Of a stretch of DNA of 64,000 nucleotides, positions 8,268-18,096 are shown piece by piece. The notes under the pieces are model-generated. The model made no database searches. It saw only the letters and a program-made list of their open reading frames with translations, and was not told the DNA's origin. Position 1 is the first letter of the stretch. Each line of letters starts with the position of its first letter. The DNA comes from Dyadobacter sp. 676 (GTDB taxonomy: Bacteria; Bacteroidota; Bacteroidia; Cytophagales; Spirosomataceae), in contig NZ_CP159289.1 of the NCBI RefSeq assembly GCF_040448675.1, positions 2,480,001-2,544,000 of the forward strand. Reading direction: 5' to 3'. The position numbers were made by a program, and so were the translations under genes.

Positions 8268-9761
8268 ATGTCTTCACAGATTTCCCAGAAACATCCCAAA
8301 GGACTGTATGTCTTGTTCTTTGCCGAAATGTGGGAACGTTTCAGCTACTACGGCATGCGGGCCATTCTATTGCTTTTCCTGCTCGACAATATTAAGGGCG
8401 GGATGGGAATGAGTGCAGCCGAAGGGACGGCCATTTACGGCCTTTATACTGCATCGGTATACTTGCTCACACTGCCGGGAGGCTGGCTGGCGGACAATAT
8501 TCTCGGTCAGAAAAAGGCCATCTGGTATGGAGGGATCGTCATCATGCTCGGGCACATTATCCTGGCGGTACCCGCCGGTCCGGCTATATTCTTTATCGGG
8601 CTCAGCACGGTTGCGATCGGCACGGGGCTTCTAAAGCCGAATATCAGCTCTATCGTAGGCGAACTTTACCCGGAGGGCGGTGCGCGACGCGATGCGGCGT
8701 TCTCGATCTTTTATATGGGTATCAACCTAGGCTCATTCCTCGGAATTGCGATCGTTGGTTATCTGGGAGAAAAGGTCAACTGGCATATGGGTTTTGGTGC
8801 GGCCGCTATCGGGATGTTGCTTGGGCTGATCGTATTCCGGTATGGGAGCGCTACCCACCTGAAAGGGCTGGGTGAGGTGCCGACCGCGCGGGAAGCGAGT
8901 GAGGAAACTGTCGCACCCACATCGGGTAGCAACAAAATGCTCGGCTACGGACTGATCGCTTTGCTGGTAGTGTTCCTGATCGTGCTGCAATCGTCCGGTG
9001 CCATCGACATGACTACCGCGCAGGGCCTCGCACAGGGTGCCGGTATCATTATCGTATCCATTTCCGCTGCATATTTCCTTTTCATCCTCGTAGCGGGCGG
9101 GCTTACGCGCGTGGAGAAATACCGTGTGGGCGTGTTGATCATCCTTTTTCTCGCCATTGCATTATTCTGGGCGGGTTATGAGCAGGCGGGTACTTCGTTG
9201 CAGATCTTTGCCGAACGCCACACGCAGCGAATGATCGGCGGATGGGAAGTGCCATCCAGCTGGTTCCAGAACTTCCAGCCCACTTTCGTATTGATTTTCG
9301 CGCCCGTGCTCGCGAGCCTTTGGATATCGCTTTCTTCTAAAAACCGTAACCCGTCCATTCCCGTCAAATTCGCAATGGGTTTGATATTGCTTGGCTTGAG
9401 CTTTTTCGTGATGGTCGCGGCTTCCAATATTGCGGTGAAAGGTGAACTCGCTTCTCCATTTTTTCTGACATTTACCTACTTCCTCCATACCATCGGCGAG
9501 CTTTGTGTAAGCCCTGTCGGTTTGAGTTCCTATACCAAACTGGCGCCCAAACGTTATGTAAGCCAATTGATGGGCATCTGGTTCGTGGGGGCCTCGCTGG
9601 GTAACCTGATAGCCGGACTTTTCGCCGGCGGTTTCGATGAATCCAACGTTCTGCAAATGCCTGCGCTGTTCAACCAGGTGGCCATTATCACGACTATTTT
9701 CGGTCTGATCCTGCTCGTCTTCTGGAAACCTATCAAAGGCTGGATGGGCGGCGTCCACTAA
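8268..9761 (+). CDS. POT/PTR2 family proton-coupled oligopeptide transporter
   Basis: The 497-residue polytopic protein has the hallmark POT motif FAEMWERFSYYGMRAIL near the N-terminus (ExxERFxYYG, about 19-30), the DTR/POT blocks GGWLADNILGQKKAI and AFSIFYMGINLGSF, and SPVGLSSYTKLAP in the C-terminal half. These transporters import di- and tripeptides with protons across the inner membrane. The next gene encodes an extracytoplasmic M13 peptidase only 35 bp downstream, so the pair fits peptide processing and uptake. An imperfect -7 (TATCTTG) lies about 60 bp upstream. Confidence 0.93.
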   Translation: MSSQISQKHPKGLYVLFFAEMWERFSYYGMRAILLLFLLDNIKGGMGMSAAEGTAIYGLYTASVYLLTLPGGWLADNILGQKKAIWYGGIVIMLGHIILAVPAGPAIFFIGLSTVAIGTGLLKPNISSIVGELYPEGGARRDAAFSIFYMGINLGSFLGIAIVGYLGEKVNWHMGFGAAAIGMLLGLIVFRYGSATHLKGLGEVPTAREASEETVAPTSGSNKMLGYGLIALLVVFLIVLQSSGAIDMTTAQGLAQGAGIIIVSISAAYFLFILVAGGLTRVEKYRVGVLIILFLAIALFWAGYEQAGTSLQIFAERHTQRMIGGWEVPSSWFQNFQPTFVLIFAPVLASLWISLSSKNRNPSIPVKFAMGLILLGLSFFVMVAASNIAVKGELASPFFLTFTYFLHTIGELCVSPVGLSSYTKLAPKRYVSQLMGIWFVGASLGNLIAGLFAGGFDESNVLQMPALFNQVAIITTIFGLILLVFWKPIKGWMGGVH

Positions 9762-9796
9762 GTCAATTATATACTTCAAAAACAAATACGTCAAAA

Positions 9797-11812
9797 ATGA
9801 AATCAGCCGCATTCCGCGCTGCCGCTTTGGCCCTTGTGGTAAGTCTGGCAGGATGTAAAAAAGAAAAGGAAGAAACCGACACCACGAAAGTACCCGGCTT
9901 CGACGTCAGCTCGCTCGACTCGACAGCCAAAGCCTGCGACGACTTCGATACCTATGCCAACGGCGGCTGGAAGAAGAAAAACCCAATCCCGGGCACCGAA
10001 AGCCGCTGGGGCGCATTCGGGATTCTGGATAAAGAGAACAAAGAAGTTCGCTTAAAAGGTATCATCGAAGAAATCGCGAAAACCAAGGACCGTAAAAAAG
10101 GAACCGAAGAGCAACAGATCGCCGACTACTACCAGTCGTTTCTCGATACGGCGACCATTGAAAAACGCGGACTGGAACCGTTGGAGACCTATCTCGACAA
10201 AATTAATGCCGTGGCTTCGCTGAAAGACCTCGCTGCCGTGGCAGGCGAAATGCAAAAGGTAGGCGTTGAAACCGTGACAGGCTTCGGCGTGGAAGGCGAC
10301 CTGCGAAACAGCAAAATCAACATTCTTTACCAGGGCCAGGACGGCCTGAGCCTCGGCGAAAGAAGTTACTACGACCGCACCGATTCCAGCACCGTGAAGG
10401 TGCGCGGCGAGTTTGTGAAGCATGTCGATAAAATGTTCTCCATGGCCGGCTTCCCGGACGCCAATCCGGGTCAGACTATTCTCGATTTCGAAACGAAAGT
10501 AGCCAAGCTTCAATTGACGAACGTGGAGCTGCGCGACCCGGTGAAGACGTATAATAAAATGGCGTTCGCCGACTTTGAGAAGCTGATCCCCGATTTCGAC
10601 CAGAAAACATTCGCCGACAAGCAGGACATTAAAACCGATACCCTAATTGTTCAGAACAAGGCCTATCTGCAAAACCTGAACAAGCTCCTGAAAGCAACCC
10701 CGATCGCCACGTTGAAATTGTATACCAAATGGCAGTTGCTCTCGCGCTTCGCCGGTTATTTGCCGAAGAAGTTCGACCAGGAAGATTTTCGCTTTTTCGC
10801 GACGGTAATGCGTGGCACCAAGCAACAAAAAGGCCGTGTGGAACGTGCGATCCGCTCGACAGATGGATTGCTGGGAATGCCGCTGGGCAAATTGTTCGTG
10901 AAAAAATATTTCCCGGAAGAAGACAAGAAAAAAGTCTCCGAGATGATCGAAAACGTGCGTACGGTTTACGGCGAGCGGATCGACAAGCTGACCTGGATGA
11001 GCGATTCCACGAAGGCGAAGGCTCACAAGAAACTCAAAGCTTTCACCTACAAAATTGGCTATCCCGACAAATGGAAAGATTATTCCTCCATCGAAATCGC
11101 GCCGGACAGGCTTTTTGAAAACGTGATCTCCGCCTCGCTTTTTGCGCATAAGGAGAATGTGAAGAAAATCGGGAAAGAAGTAGATAAAAAGGAATGGCTG
11201 ATGACGCCGCAGACCGTGAATGCCTATTACAACCCGCTGAACAACGAGGTGGTATTCCCGGCCGGTATCCTGCAACCGCCATTCTACAACCGCAATGCCG
11301 ACGATGCGATCAACTATGGCGGTATCATCGCCGTGATTGGCCATGAATTTACTCATGGATTCGACGACCAGGGCTCGCAGTTCGATGACGAAGGAAACCT
11401 CAAGAACTGGTGGACCGCCGCCGACCGCGCCAATTTCGACAAGCTGACCAAACGCTACATCGACTATTTCAGCGGGATCGAAGCACTGCCCGGCTTCAAA
11501 ATCAACGGTGCACTGACCATCGGCGAAAACGTGGCCGACCTCGGTGGTTTGACATTGGCTTATTATGCTTTGGAAAAATCATTCAACGGCAAAGAACCCG
11601 CCCCCATCGACGGCTTTACGTGGCAACAGCGTTTCTTCCTCGGCTGGGCACAGGTTTGGCATATGAATACCACCGACGAGGCGTTGCGCAACCAGGTACA
11701 AACCGACCCGCATTCACCGGCCAGAGACCGCATCAATGGCCCGCTGCCTCATTTGAAAGAGTTCCAGGCGGCATGGAGCTTGCGGCCCGGGAAGCAAGAT
11801 GGTCTTGCCTGA
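9797..11812 (+). CDS. pepO: M13 family zinc metallopeptidase lipoprotein (PepO-like), C-terminus frameshifted
   Basis: A lipoprotein signal (VSLAGC, Cys20) precedes an M13 N-domain and the catalytic domain with HEFTH (His516, Glu517, His520) and ENVADLGG. The enzyme cleaves oligopeptides outside the cytoplasm. The frame as read ends LRPGKQDGLA, 671 residues. Reading GGG at 11789-11791 as GG instead gives GSKMVLPDSSRIVIW and a stop at 11835-11837, restoring the invariant M13 C-terminal tryptophan and 679 residues. The annotated end is therefore very probably wrong: either a sequencing indel or a real 1-bp insertion. It lies downstream of the peptide transporter. Confidence 0.9.
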   Translation: MKSAAFRAAALALVVSLAGCKKEKEETDTTKVPGFDVSSLDSTAKACDDFDTYANGGWKKKNPIPGTESRWGAFGILDKENKEVRLKGIIEEIAKTKDRKKGTEEQQIADYYQSFLDTATIEKRGLEPLETYLDKINAVASLKDLAAVAGEMQKVGVETVTGFGVEGDLRNSKINILYQGQDGLSLGERSYYDRTDSSTVKVRGEFVKHVDKMFSMAGFPDANPGQTILDFETKVAKLQLTNVELRDPVKTYNKMAFADFEKLIPDFDQKTFADKQDIKTDTLIVQNKAYLQNLNKLLKATPIATLKLYTKWQLLSRFAGYLPKKFDQEDFRFFATVMRGTKQQKGRVERAIRSTDGLLGMPLGKLFVKKYFPEEDKKKVSEMIENVRTVYGERIDKLTWMSDSTKAKAHKKLKAFTYKIGYPDKWKDYSSIEIAPDRLFENVISASLFAHKENVKKIGKEVDKKEWLMTPQTVNAYYNPLNNEVVFPAGILQPPFYNRNADDAINYGGIIAVIGHEFTHGFDDQGSQFDDEGNLKNWWTAADRANFDKLTKRYIDYFSGIEALPGFKINGALTIGENVADLGGLTLAYYALEKSFNGKEPAPIDGFTWQQRFFLGWAQVWHMNTTDEALRNQVQTDPHSPARDRINGPLPHLKEFQAAWSLRPGKQDGLA

Positions 11813-11885
11813 TTCGTCGCGGATTGTGATATGGTAAGAAGGGCCTAAAGTAAAAAAGCCGAGCAAAATCACGCTTCGTTATCAC

Positions 11886-11942
11886 CCTGAGCGCAGTCGA
11901 AGGGCATTTGCATCACGCATTCGCCCTTCGACTGCGCTCAGG
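11886..11942. repeat. REP-like palindrome with 20-bp perfect arms
   Basis: CCTGAGCGCAGTCGAAGGGC (11886-11905) is followed after 17 nt by its exact inverse (11923-11942), flanked by TCA-C and ATGA that continue the symmetry imperfectly. This looks like the intergenic palindrome family (CTGAGCGCAGTCGAAG) seen widely in Bacteroidota genomes. It sits between two convergent genes, so it may also serve as a terminator structure, but T-tracts are poor. No second copy was seen in this window. Confidence 0.8.
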
Positions 11943-11975
11943 ATGACAGCATAATTACTTTTTTACACTCATTTT

Positions 11976-13136
11976 TCATTTCCCAGCCAGATATTTGTTC
12001 CGATAAGCACTCGGACTACATCCCTTGGCCTGCCTGAATTGACGTGCTATATTTTTGCTGTCTCCCAAACCCATATCCAGTGCGATTTCGAATACGGACA
12101 TATCGGTATCGAGCAGCTTTTGCGTGAATTTCTCGATACGCAGGTTGAAAATATACTTGTAAATGGGATAACCCGTAATTTCCAAAAAGCGCTTTTCCAG
12201 GGCACGCCTCGAAAGCGGCACCTGCTTTACCACCTCATCCACATGGAGATTTTTATCGATGTTCTGGTGGATGTATTTCAATGAGGAAGCGATGTGGTCG
12301 TCGTTGGTGGCGTAGATGTCCGTCGAATGCCGGGTAATAACCTGCGTGGGCCGGACGACTACATCGTAATATTCCGCGGTGCCGTGCCTGATCATGTGAT
12401 CCAGTAGTTTGGCCGCATCGTAACCACCTTTTTCCACATCGAGAGCAATGCTGGACAGCGGCGGATCGGAGAGGTCACAAATCATTTCATCGTTATCCAC
12501 ACCTAACACCGCCACTTCTTCGGGTATACGTATGCCCACATGCCGGCACGCTTCCGTGATGTGCTGGCCCTGGTTATCGTCGCAGGTCATCAGGCCGATC
12601 GGCTTCGGCAGGGATTTCAGCCAGCGGCTCAGCGAACTCGGTTTGTAATACCACAGCTCCGTCGACCGCGCCTTTTTATGCTCGAAGTAATGCACTTTAT
12701 GGCCCTTTCTGCGCAAATGCTCCTCAAAACCTTCGGCCCGCTCGCGTGACCACACGATGTCGTTGAACCCGTAAAATGCGAAGTTGGTAAAACCTTTTTT
12801 CAGGAAGTAATCGGCGCCCATTTGCCCTGCTTCGCGGTAGGCCCCTGTAATGTTGGGGATTTCGGTGAAGCGCTCCTTGAAGTCCTGCGCGATAACCGGT
12901 ATTCCGGCCCGCAGGATTTTATCGATCTCCTTGTTGTACAGCTGTCCGACAATGCCGTCAGCACCCCATTCCAATGCCCATTTGAGAATCCCGTCGATTC
13001 CGATCGTCTCGCGGTGGAAAAGGGGCATCCGGCAAAAAATCCAGGGGCCGACTTCCCTGGAATAAGTATTGATTCCCTTCATCAGGCTTTTGCTGTACTC
13101 TTCGGCAAAGTCAAGCAGGAGGATGATTTTATACAT
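11976..13136 (-). CDS. XylR-like transcriptional regulator (LacI-type sugar sensor plus AraC HTH)
   Basis: The 386-residue protein joins a periplasmic-binding-protein-like sensor (about 1-275; GLMTCDDNQGQHITEAC and EVAVLGVDNDEMICDLSDPPLSSI are typical of XylR) to a C-terminal AraC/XylS double helix-turn-helix (about 285-386; VPLSRRALEKRFLEITGYPIY, IALDMGLGDSKNIARQFRQ). Such regulators bind a sugar directly and activate catabolic operons. It is the last gene of the minus-strand run GH20-ROK-transporter-regulator (15 bp behind the transporter), so its likely ligand is an amino sugar released by the GH20 enzyme. The ligand is inferred from context only. Confidence 0.88.
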   Translation of the reverse strand: MYKIILLLDFAEEYSKSLMKGINTYSREVGPWIFCRMPLFHRETIGIDGILKWALEWGADGIVGQLYNKEIDKILRAGIPVIAQDFKERFTEIPNITGAYREAGQMGADYFLKKGFTNFAFYGFNDIVWSRERAEGFEEHLRRKGHKVHYFEHKKARSTELWYYKPSSLSRWLKSLPKPIGLMTCDDNQGQHITEACRHVGIRIPEEVAVLGVDNDEMICDLSDPPLSSIALDVEKGGYDAAKLLDHMIRHGTAEYYDVVVRPTQVITRHSTDIYATNDDHIASSLKYIHQNIDKNLHVDEVVKQVPLSRRALEKRFLEITGYPIYKYIFNLRIEKFTQKLLDTDMSVFEIALDMGLGDSKNIARQFRQAKGCSPSAYRNKYLAGK

Positions 13137-13151
13137 AAAACATCAGAGAAA

Positions 13152-14408
13152 TTAGCCGAGCTTGAAAAGTTCTTTCACACTCGAAACCGTTTCATTATTG
13201 ACCAGCGGTTTGGCCCAGAGCCCGATGCCGAGAATGTAGCCAAGCGGCATTAACAGAAAAAGCATGGCCAGTCGCAGTCCCACCAGTTCTCCCAGTCCGC
13301 CGACGATCAACGGCACTACCGCCCCGCCCGCAATGCCCGCGCAGAGAATGCCCGAGAATGTCCCGTGATGTTTGGGTACCGAATTGAGCGCCAGCGAAAA
13401 TATTACCGAGTACATGACCGACGCAAAAAAGCCGGCCATTGGAAAGCCGATCAGTGCCATCCCTTTCGGACCGAATAGCGCCATTAACAACGATACAATG
13501 CCGCCACAGGTAAAGAATACCAGCACCTTGCGGCTGTCGAAGATTTTCAGCAATATTAATCCGAGAAAACAGCCGATCGTAAGCAGCCCCCAGAAATAGG
13601 AAATCACCACAGCGCCGGTCGTTGCCGGATTTTCCTGGTGATAGGTTTGCAGGAACTGGGAAATCCAGTTGGCAATGCCCTGCTCGGTGCCCACGTAGGC
13701 GAATATGCCCAGGAAGAAAAGCCATACCAATTTGTTCCCGGCTAATTCACTGAACGATTTCCCGACATCGATCCGCTCGTCTTCCAGCAGTTCTATTTTC
13801 GGAAATTTTACCAACGAAATGATTACCACCATCGCCAGGGCGATCACGGCGAAAACCCAGTAAAGCGATACCCATTTCAGGTTTTCAGGTACGAGTCCAT
13901 TGAGTATATCGATCAAAAAACCGGAGTTGTCGGAATGGACATTCAGCACCAGATAACTATAAAGCAAAGGGCTTATAAACGACGCAGCACCAAAAAACAA
14001 CTGCGCTAACACCGAATAAAAAGCAAATTTCTCTTCCCCACCCGAAACCCGCAGCAAGGGATTAATCACCACCTGCAAAATCGCCATTCCGATACCGATC
14101 AGGAACAAAGAGAACAATGCAATGGAAAAGCCGGGAATCAATGCAAATAACAATGCTCCGCTAAATGCCAGCAGGAACGCACTAATCAACATAACCTTTT
14201 CCCCGAACTTTTCGACCATTAATCCCGCAGGAATAGACATTACCCCGTAGGCGACAAAGAATGCGAACGGCAGAAAACCCGCCAGTCCAATGCTCAGGTC
14301 GAAGCTTTTGACGATGTCGGGAATGATCGGACCGAGGATGTTGGTCAGAAAAGAAATGACGAAAAAGATCAGGAAGATCAGTATTACGATAAAAATGTTT
14401 CTTTGCAT
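13152..14408 (-). CDS. FucP-like sugar MFS transporter
   Basis: The 418-residue protein has about 12 hydrophobic segments and opens with a long helix (IFIVILIFLIFFVISFLTNI). GYGVMSIPAG-like (VAYGVMSIPAGLMVEKFGEK) and VVINPLLRVSGGEEKFAFYS match the FHS/FucP branch of the major facilitator superfamily, which imports fucose, glucose or N-acetylglucosamine with protons. Position between a ROK kinase gene (50 bp upstream) and the XylR-like regulator, in one run with GH20, suggests a GlcNAc or chitobiose-derived sugar (NagP-type role). Substrate is inferred. Confidence 0.85.
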   Translation of the reverse strand: MQRNIFIVILIFLIFFVISFLTNILGPIIPDIVKSFDLSIGLAGFLPFAFFVAYGVMSIPAGLMVEKFGEKVMLISAFLLAFSGALLFALIPGFSIALFSLFLIGIGMAILQVVINPLLRVSGGEEKFAFYSVLAQLFFGAASFISPLLYSYLVLNVHSDNSGFLIDILNGLVPENLKWVSLYWVFAVIALAMVVIISLVKFPKIELLEDERIDVGKSFSELAGNKLVWLFFLGIFAYVGTEQGIANWISQFLQTYHQENPATTGAVVISYFWGLLTIGCFLGLILLKIFDSRKVLVFFTCGGIVSLLMALFGPKGMALIGFPMAGFFASVMYSVIFSLALNSVPKHHGTFSGILCAGIAGGAVVPLIVGGLGELVGLRLAMLFLLMPLGYILGIGLWAKPLVNNETVSSVKELFKLG

Positions 14409-14458
14409 GAGGGCCGCACGTGGTTTGATACCTAATTTAAGTTTAAATCCGCATTACA

Positions 14459-15289
14459 TCAATCGTCGAGCAATGCCGCCGCACCCAGCAGCGCGATATT
14501 CTGGTTTTCGGACAGTAGCAATGTCAGTTTTCTCAATGACTCGGGATAGGCGAAATCCTGAATGCTTTCCAGCATACTTTCCTGGAAAAACCGGTTGGCT
14601 TTGGCAATCGAGCCACCCATTACAATGGCCTCGGGGTCGTAGGTATACATGATGGCCTTGATCACCGCTCCCAGGTGCACCCCGAATTCTTCCCATGCTT
14701 CGATGGCTTTCTTGCTGCCTTTCAGTGCCGCGTCATGCGCCGCATACGCATCGATACCGAGCGAATCCTCGAAAAAACGGCTGGACACATAATTTTCCAG
14801 TATCGAATCCTTGTAAGGCAGCATCCCGATCTCCCCCGCTCCGCAGTTCCGGCCGGCATATAAATGGTTATCGACGATAATACCCGAGCCCAGCCCTGTC
14901 CCGATCGCCATCCCGATCACCGACCGGAATTTGCGCGCCAGTCCGAAACGGTGCTCGCCGAGTATAAAGCAGTTCACATCGTTATTCACCGAAACCGGCA
15001 GATTGAACTCTTTTTCCACAATATCTCGCAATGCGACCTCTTCCCACGACGGGATATTCATCACATTATACACAATGCCTTTGTTCACATCCACCACGGA
15101 GGGTACGCCTATGCCAATGCCTTTGACCGGATAGGCCGTCAGTGGGCGGATCACATCCATCAGCTGGTCGAGCGTTGCCGACAGCGAATGTTTGTTGGCC
15201 AGTAATGTCTGATTTTGCCGGGTTATATGGCCACCCGATTCGATGCCGGCACGAATGTTCGTGCCGCCGATATCTACACCAATGTTCAT
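14459..15289 (-). CDS. ROK family sugar kinase
   Basis: The 276-residue protein starts MNIGVDIGGTNIRAG (phosphate-binding DIGGTN at 6-11) and has the catalytic-region motif VSVNNDVNCF and GMAIGTGLGSGIIVD. The GxxGEIGH zinc segment reads GAGEIGMLPY, and the Cys-rich CxCGxxGCxE loop is absent, so this is a zinc-less ROK enzyme rather than a standard NagK. No helix-turn-helix is present, so it is a kinase and not a repressor. In the amino-sugar run it would phosphorylate the imported sugar (GlcNAc or glucose) with ATP in the cytoplasm. It lies 49 bp downstream of GH20. Confidence 0.87.
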   Translation of the reverse strand: MNIGVDIGGTNIRAGIESGGHITRQNQTLLANKHSLSATLDQLMDVIRPLTAYPVKGIGIGVPSVVDVNKGIVYNVMNIPSWEEVALRDIVEKEFNLPVSVNNDVNCFILGEHRFGLARKFRSVIGMAIGTGLGSGIIVDNHLYAGRNCGAGEIGMLPYKDSILENYVSSRFFEDSLGIDAYAAHDAALKGSKKAIEAWEEFGVHLGAVIKAIMYTYDPEAIVMGGSIAKANRFFQESMLESIQDFAYPESLRKLTLLLSENQNIALLGAAALLDD

Positions 15290-15338
15290 CGACGGTGAGG
15301 AGTTGAGCGATAAGCGCGTTAGTAAACGATCAGTTCGG

Positions 15339-17945
15339 TCAACGGGCTTTGACTACGCTGCTGCGGCTCGACCGTCCCGCCAGATCGAAGCTTTTCAGCG
15401 TAACAGTACCCGAAACTTTCACGGGCCTTTCGTACAGCGTTGAAGTTTCGGTTGGCTCGGAGCCGTCGGTCGTATAGCGGATTGCCAGGCCCGGCAATTC
15501 CACATTCGCCTTCAGCATTCCATTTTCTATGATCGCGCCCGGTTGGGGCAGGCGGTAATTATAGCCCCCGTTGATATACTTTAGTCTCGGGAGATGCTTT
15601 TGGGCTATCGAGTTTGCAAAAATATTCCAGCCTTCGGCCATCATCGCTTTTCGGGTAGCGTCGTCGGCCACGTTTTCCCACTTGCGCTCGGCCGCCCAGG
15701 CGCTTTCGGAGAAGCCCAGGAGCTTCGGCAGGATCGAATATTCCATCATATCGCGGCCTTTGATCGTCTCGCTCCAAAGCTGCGCTTCGACCCCGTAAAC
15801 ATTCTTCCGCGCTTCGGGTTTCATGGGTTGCTTGCCTGCGAACTCTTCCTTCATCGGCTTGCCCATGGAAGTCTCTTCGGTGGTACGGAACATATTGAAT
15901 GGTGCAAATGCCCAGTTATCGCGCGTATCGACAAACCCGCCCCAGTACAGTCCCGGCTCTTTGGGATCGTTGTTATAGGCCATGTCGAAATAGAAGTTGG
16001 TCACGTTGCAAAGCACCACCTGATAACCCGCATTAGCCAGTCGGTTGCCCAGATCCACATCATACACATTGTTCCAGACATACGGATACACTTGCCGCCC
16101 CGCGAATTCGGGATTGGCCAGGTACGCGCCGGTTTCTGTTTTGTTCAATGCCACCTCTTCCCAGCCGTGCACTTTCAGGTTACGCTTTTTGAGCATAGGA
16201 AGCAGCTTCCTGAAAAAATAGCTCTGCAAATAGCGTGGACCCTTAATCTCCGGGTGCTCCTGCAATAATTTGGCGGCCATCGGCGACTTCGTCCACACAC
16301 CATCCGCGACCTCGTCCCCGCCGGTGTGGAACGTATCCAGTTTCAAACCGGCCTGCTCGTACAGCTTCGCAATTTCGTCCACCACTTTGACAAAGAAGTT
16401 GTAAGTCGATTCGCGTGCGACACTCACAACATTGTTCTTATATCCCTGCGCTGAAATGTACACCGATTTGTCGTCCGGGTCGATCAGGCGGTACTCGTTC
16501 GCCTCTTTCTCCTTGCCTTCCTTCATCAACCGCTCATACCGTGCCTCCATCGACTTGATCGCCGCCAGCGCGTGACCGGGGAAGTTCAGTTCCGGGATAA
16601 TCTTGATATGCCGCTCGTGGGCATATTTGAGTATTTCAATAAAATCAGCTTTCGTGTAATAGCCGCTTCCGTACTTGCCTTTCTCATTCGCCACCGGCCC
16701 CGACCCGTAGCCCGGGTGCAATGCGTTCGCATTCATGCCCGACGTGTGCTGGCGTTGCGCGCCCACCTGCGTGAGCTCCGGCAAACCGTCGATCTCGATC
16801 CGCCATCCTTCGTCCTCGGTGGTGTAAAGCAGCAAATGGTTCACCTTGTAGCTTGCCAGCAGGTCAATCACCCGCTTCACCGACTCCTTGGTCTGGAAGT
16901 TACGTGCGACGTCCAGATGCATACTCCGGAACCGGAACCGCGGCGCGTCCTGCACCTGTATGAACCCGAAACCGATTGAAGCGACGGGCTTCTGATAGGC
17001 TTCCGTGGGCGCGAGTTGCAAAAGGCTTTGGACACCATAAAAAACACCCGCGGCGTCGCTACCCTCAATGGTGATGCCGGTTTGACCGATATTCAGGTTA
17101 TATGCTTCTCCGGAAACACCGTTCACTGTTACTTTACCGGTTTTCAATACAATGGCAGCTTCTTCCGACGAAGGCTTATCGGGAAGCCCGGCCTGGATAG
17201 GCAGGTCCGTCCCTGTCAATGTCTTCAATTTGCTGATCAGGTATTTGGCCTCATTTTCAAGACCTTCCTGATAAAAAACATTGGTTTTACCTGTGAGCGT
17301 GAATGTGCCTGTCCCCGGAACGAGCTTTACAGGGCTGGGAATGATTTTCAAAAGCTGCTCGTCGCCCAGTTTGGTGAATCCGGTATTGGCCTTATAGCGC
17401 GTTTCCGCCGACGGGACCTCCTTCAGATCCATTTTGCCGCGGAGAATCTGCTCTCTGGTGGTAAACGGCTCTATGGTATAATCCGCGACCTGAACGATCT
17501 CCTTTTCCTTCCCATCATTATCATAAAACACGAAATACAAGCCCAGCGGAGCGTCAGTTTCCTTGATCACACCTTCAGTACCGGCGTAAGTGATGGTCAT
17601 CGAGTCCCGCGGGCGCAGGATAAAATCCTTTGCCGGCACCATCTGGTACCAGTCGCCGTTGATATGCTCTACTACCGCCGGCTCCGGGGTTTTGTTCGAC
17701 TGGATCGGTCGCGGCGACATATTCCAGAACAGCTTCCAGTTAGAACCGTCCAGCGTAAAATCACTCCCGTTGCGGATCGTAAACTGTGCTTTAAACGTTC
17801 CATCAGGTTTAGTAAAATTGCTGACGAGCTTCCAGGAAACTGCGATTTTCTCGGCCTGTTCCTTGCTTATATTGCCTGGCCTTTTGCAGCCTGCAAGCAG
17901 CAGCATACCAAAAAGGACCAGCGAAAGCGGGAATAGTTTGTTCAT
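15339..17945 (-). CDS. GH20 beta-N-acetylhexosaminidase lipoprotein
   Basis: The 868-residue protein has a lipoprotein signal (LLLAGC, Cys20), an N-terminal chitobiase carbohydrate-binding domain (about 30-160, with IRNGSDFTLDGSNWKLFWNM), a GH20b domain (about 200-330) and a GH20 TIM barrel (about 335-770) with the catalytic pair in HTGGDE (Asp544, Glu545). A C-terminal CHB_HEX_C-like domain (IRYTTDGSEPTETS) ends the chain. It removes terminal GlcNAc or GalNAc from chitooligosaccharides or glycans at the cell surface or in the periplasm. It is the first gene of the minus-strand operon with ROK kinase, transporter and regulator, and divergent from the NagX-like gene. Confidence 0.94.
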   Translation of the reverse strand: MNKLFPLSLVLFGMLLLAGCKRPGNISKEQAEKIAVSWKLVSNFTKPDGTFKAQFTIRNGSDFTLDGSNWKLFWNMSPRPIQSNKTPEPAVVEHINGDWYQMVPAKDFILRPRDSMTITYAGTEGVIKETDAPLGLYFVFYDNDGKEKEIVQVADYTIEPFTTREQILRGKMDLKEVPSAETRYKANTGFTKLGDEQLLKIIPSPVKLVPGTGTFTLTGKTNVFYQEGLENEAKYLISKLKTLTGTDLPIQAGLPDKPSSEEAAIVLKTGKVTVNGVSGEAYNLNIGQTGITIEGSDAAGVFYGVQSLLQLAPTEAYQKPVASIGFGFIQVQDAPRFRFRSMHLDVARNFQTKESVKRVIDLLASYKVNHLLLYTTEDEGWRIEIDGLPELTQVGAQRQHTSGMNANALHPGYGSGPVANEKGKYGSGYYTKADFIEILKYAHERHIKIIPELNFPGHALAAIKSMEARYERLMKEGKEKEANEYRLIDPDDKSVYISAQGYKNNVVSVARESTYNFFVKVVDEIAKLYEQAGLKLDTFHTGGDEVADGVWTKSPMAAKLLQEHPEIKGPRYLQSYFFRKLLPMLKKRNLKVHGWEEVALNKTETGAYLANPEFAGRQVYPYVWNNVYDVDLGNRLANAGYQVVLCNVTNFYFDMAYNNDPKEPGLYWGGFVDTRDNWAFAPFNMFRTTEETSMGKPMKEEFAGKQPMKPEARKNVYGVEAQLWSETIKGRDMMEYSILPKLLGFSESAWAAERKWENVADDATRKAMMAEGWNIFANSIAQKHLPRLKYINGGYNYRLPQPGAIIENGMLKANVELPGLAIRYTTDGSEPTETSTLYERPVKVSGTVTLKSFDLAGRSSRSSVVKAR

Positions 17946-18096
17946 AGGTTAAAAGGCTGGGAATGATTTGAGGTGTTCAGAATACAACTTCCTAATTACT
18001 GACAATTGCGCAAAATATACTAGCGAAGGGTGCAAAAAGCGGCTGGAATAGCCCTTTCACAAACCATTTCAGTAATTACCCCGACAAACGGCTGAT

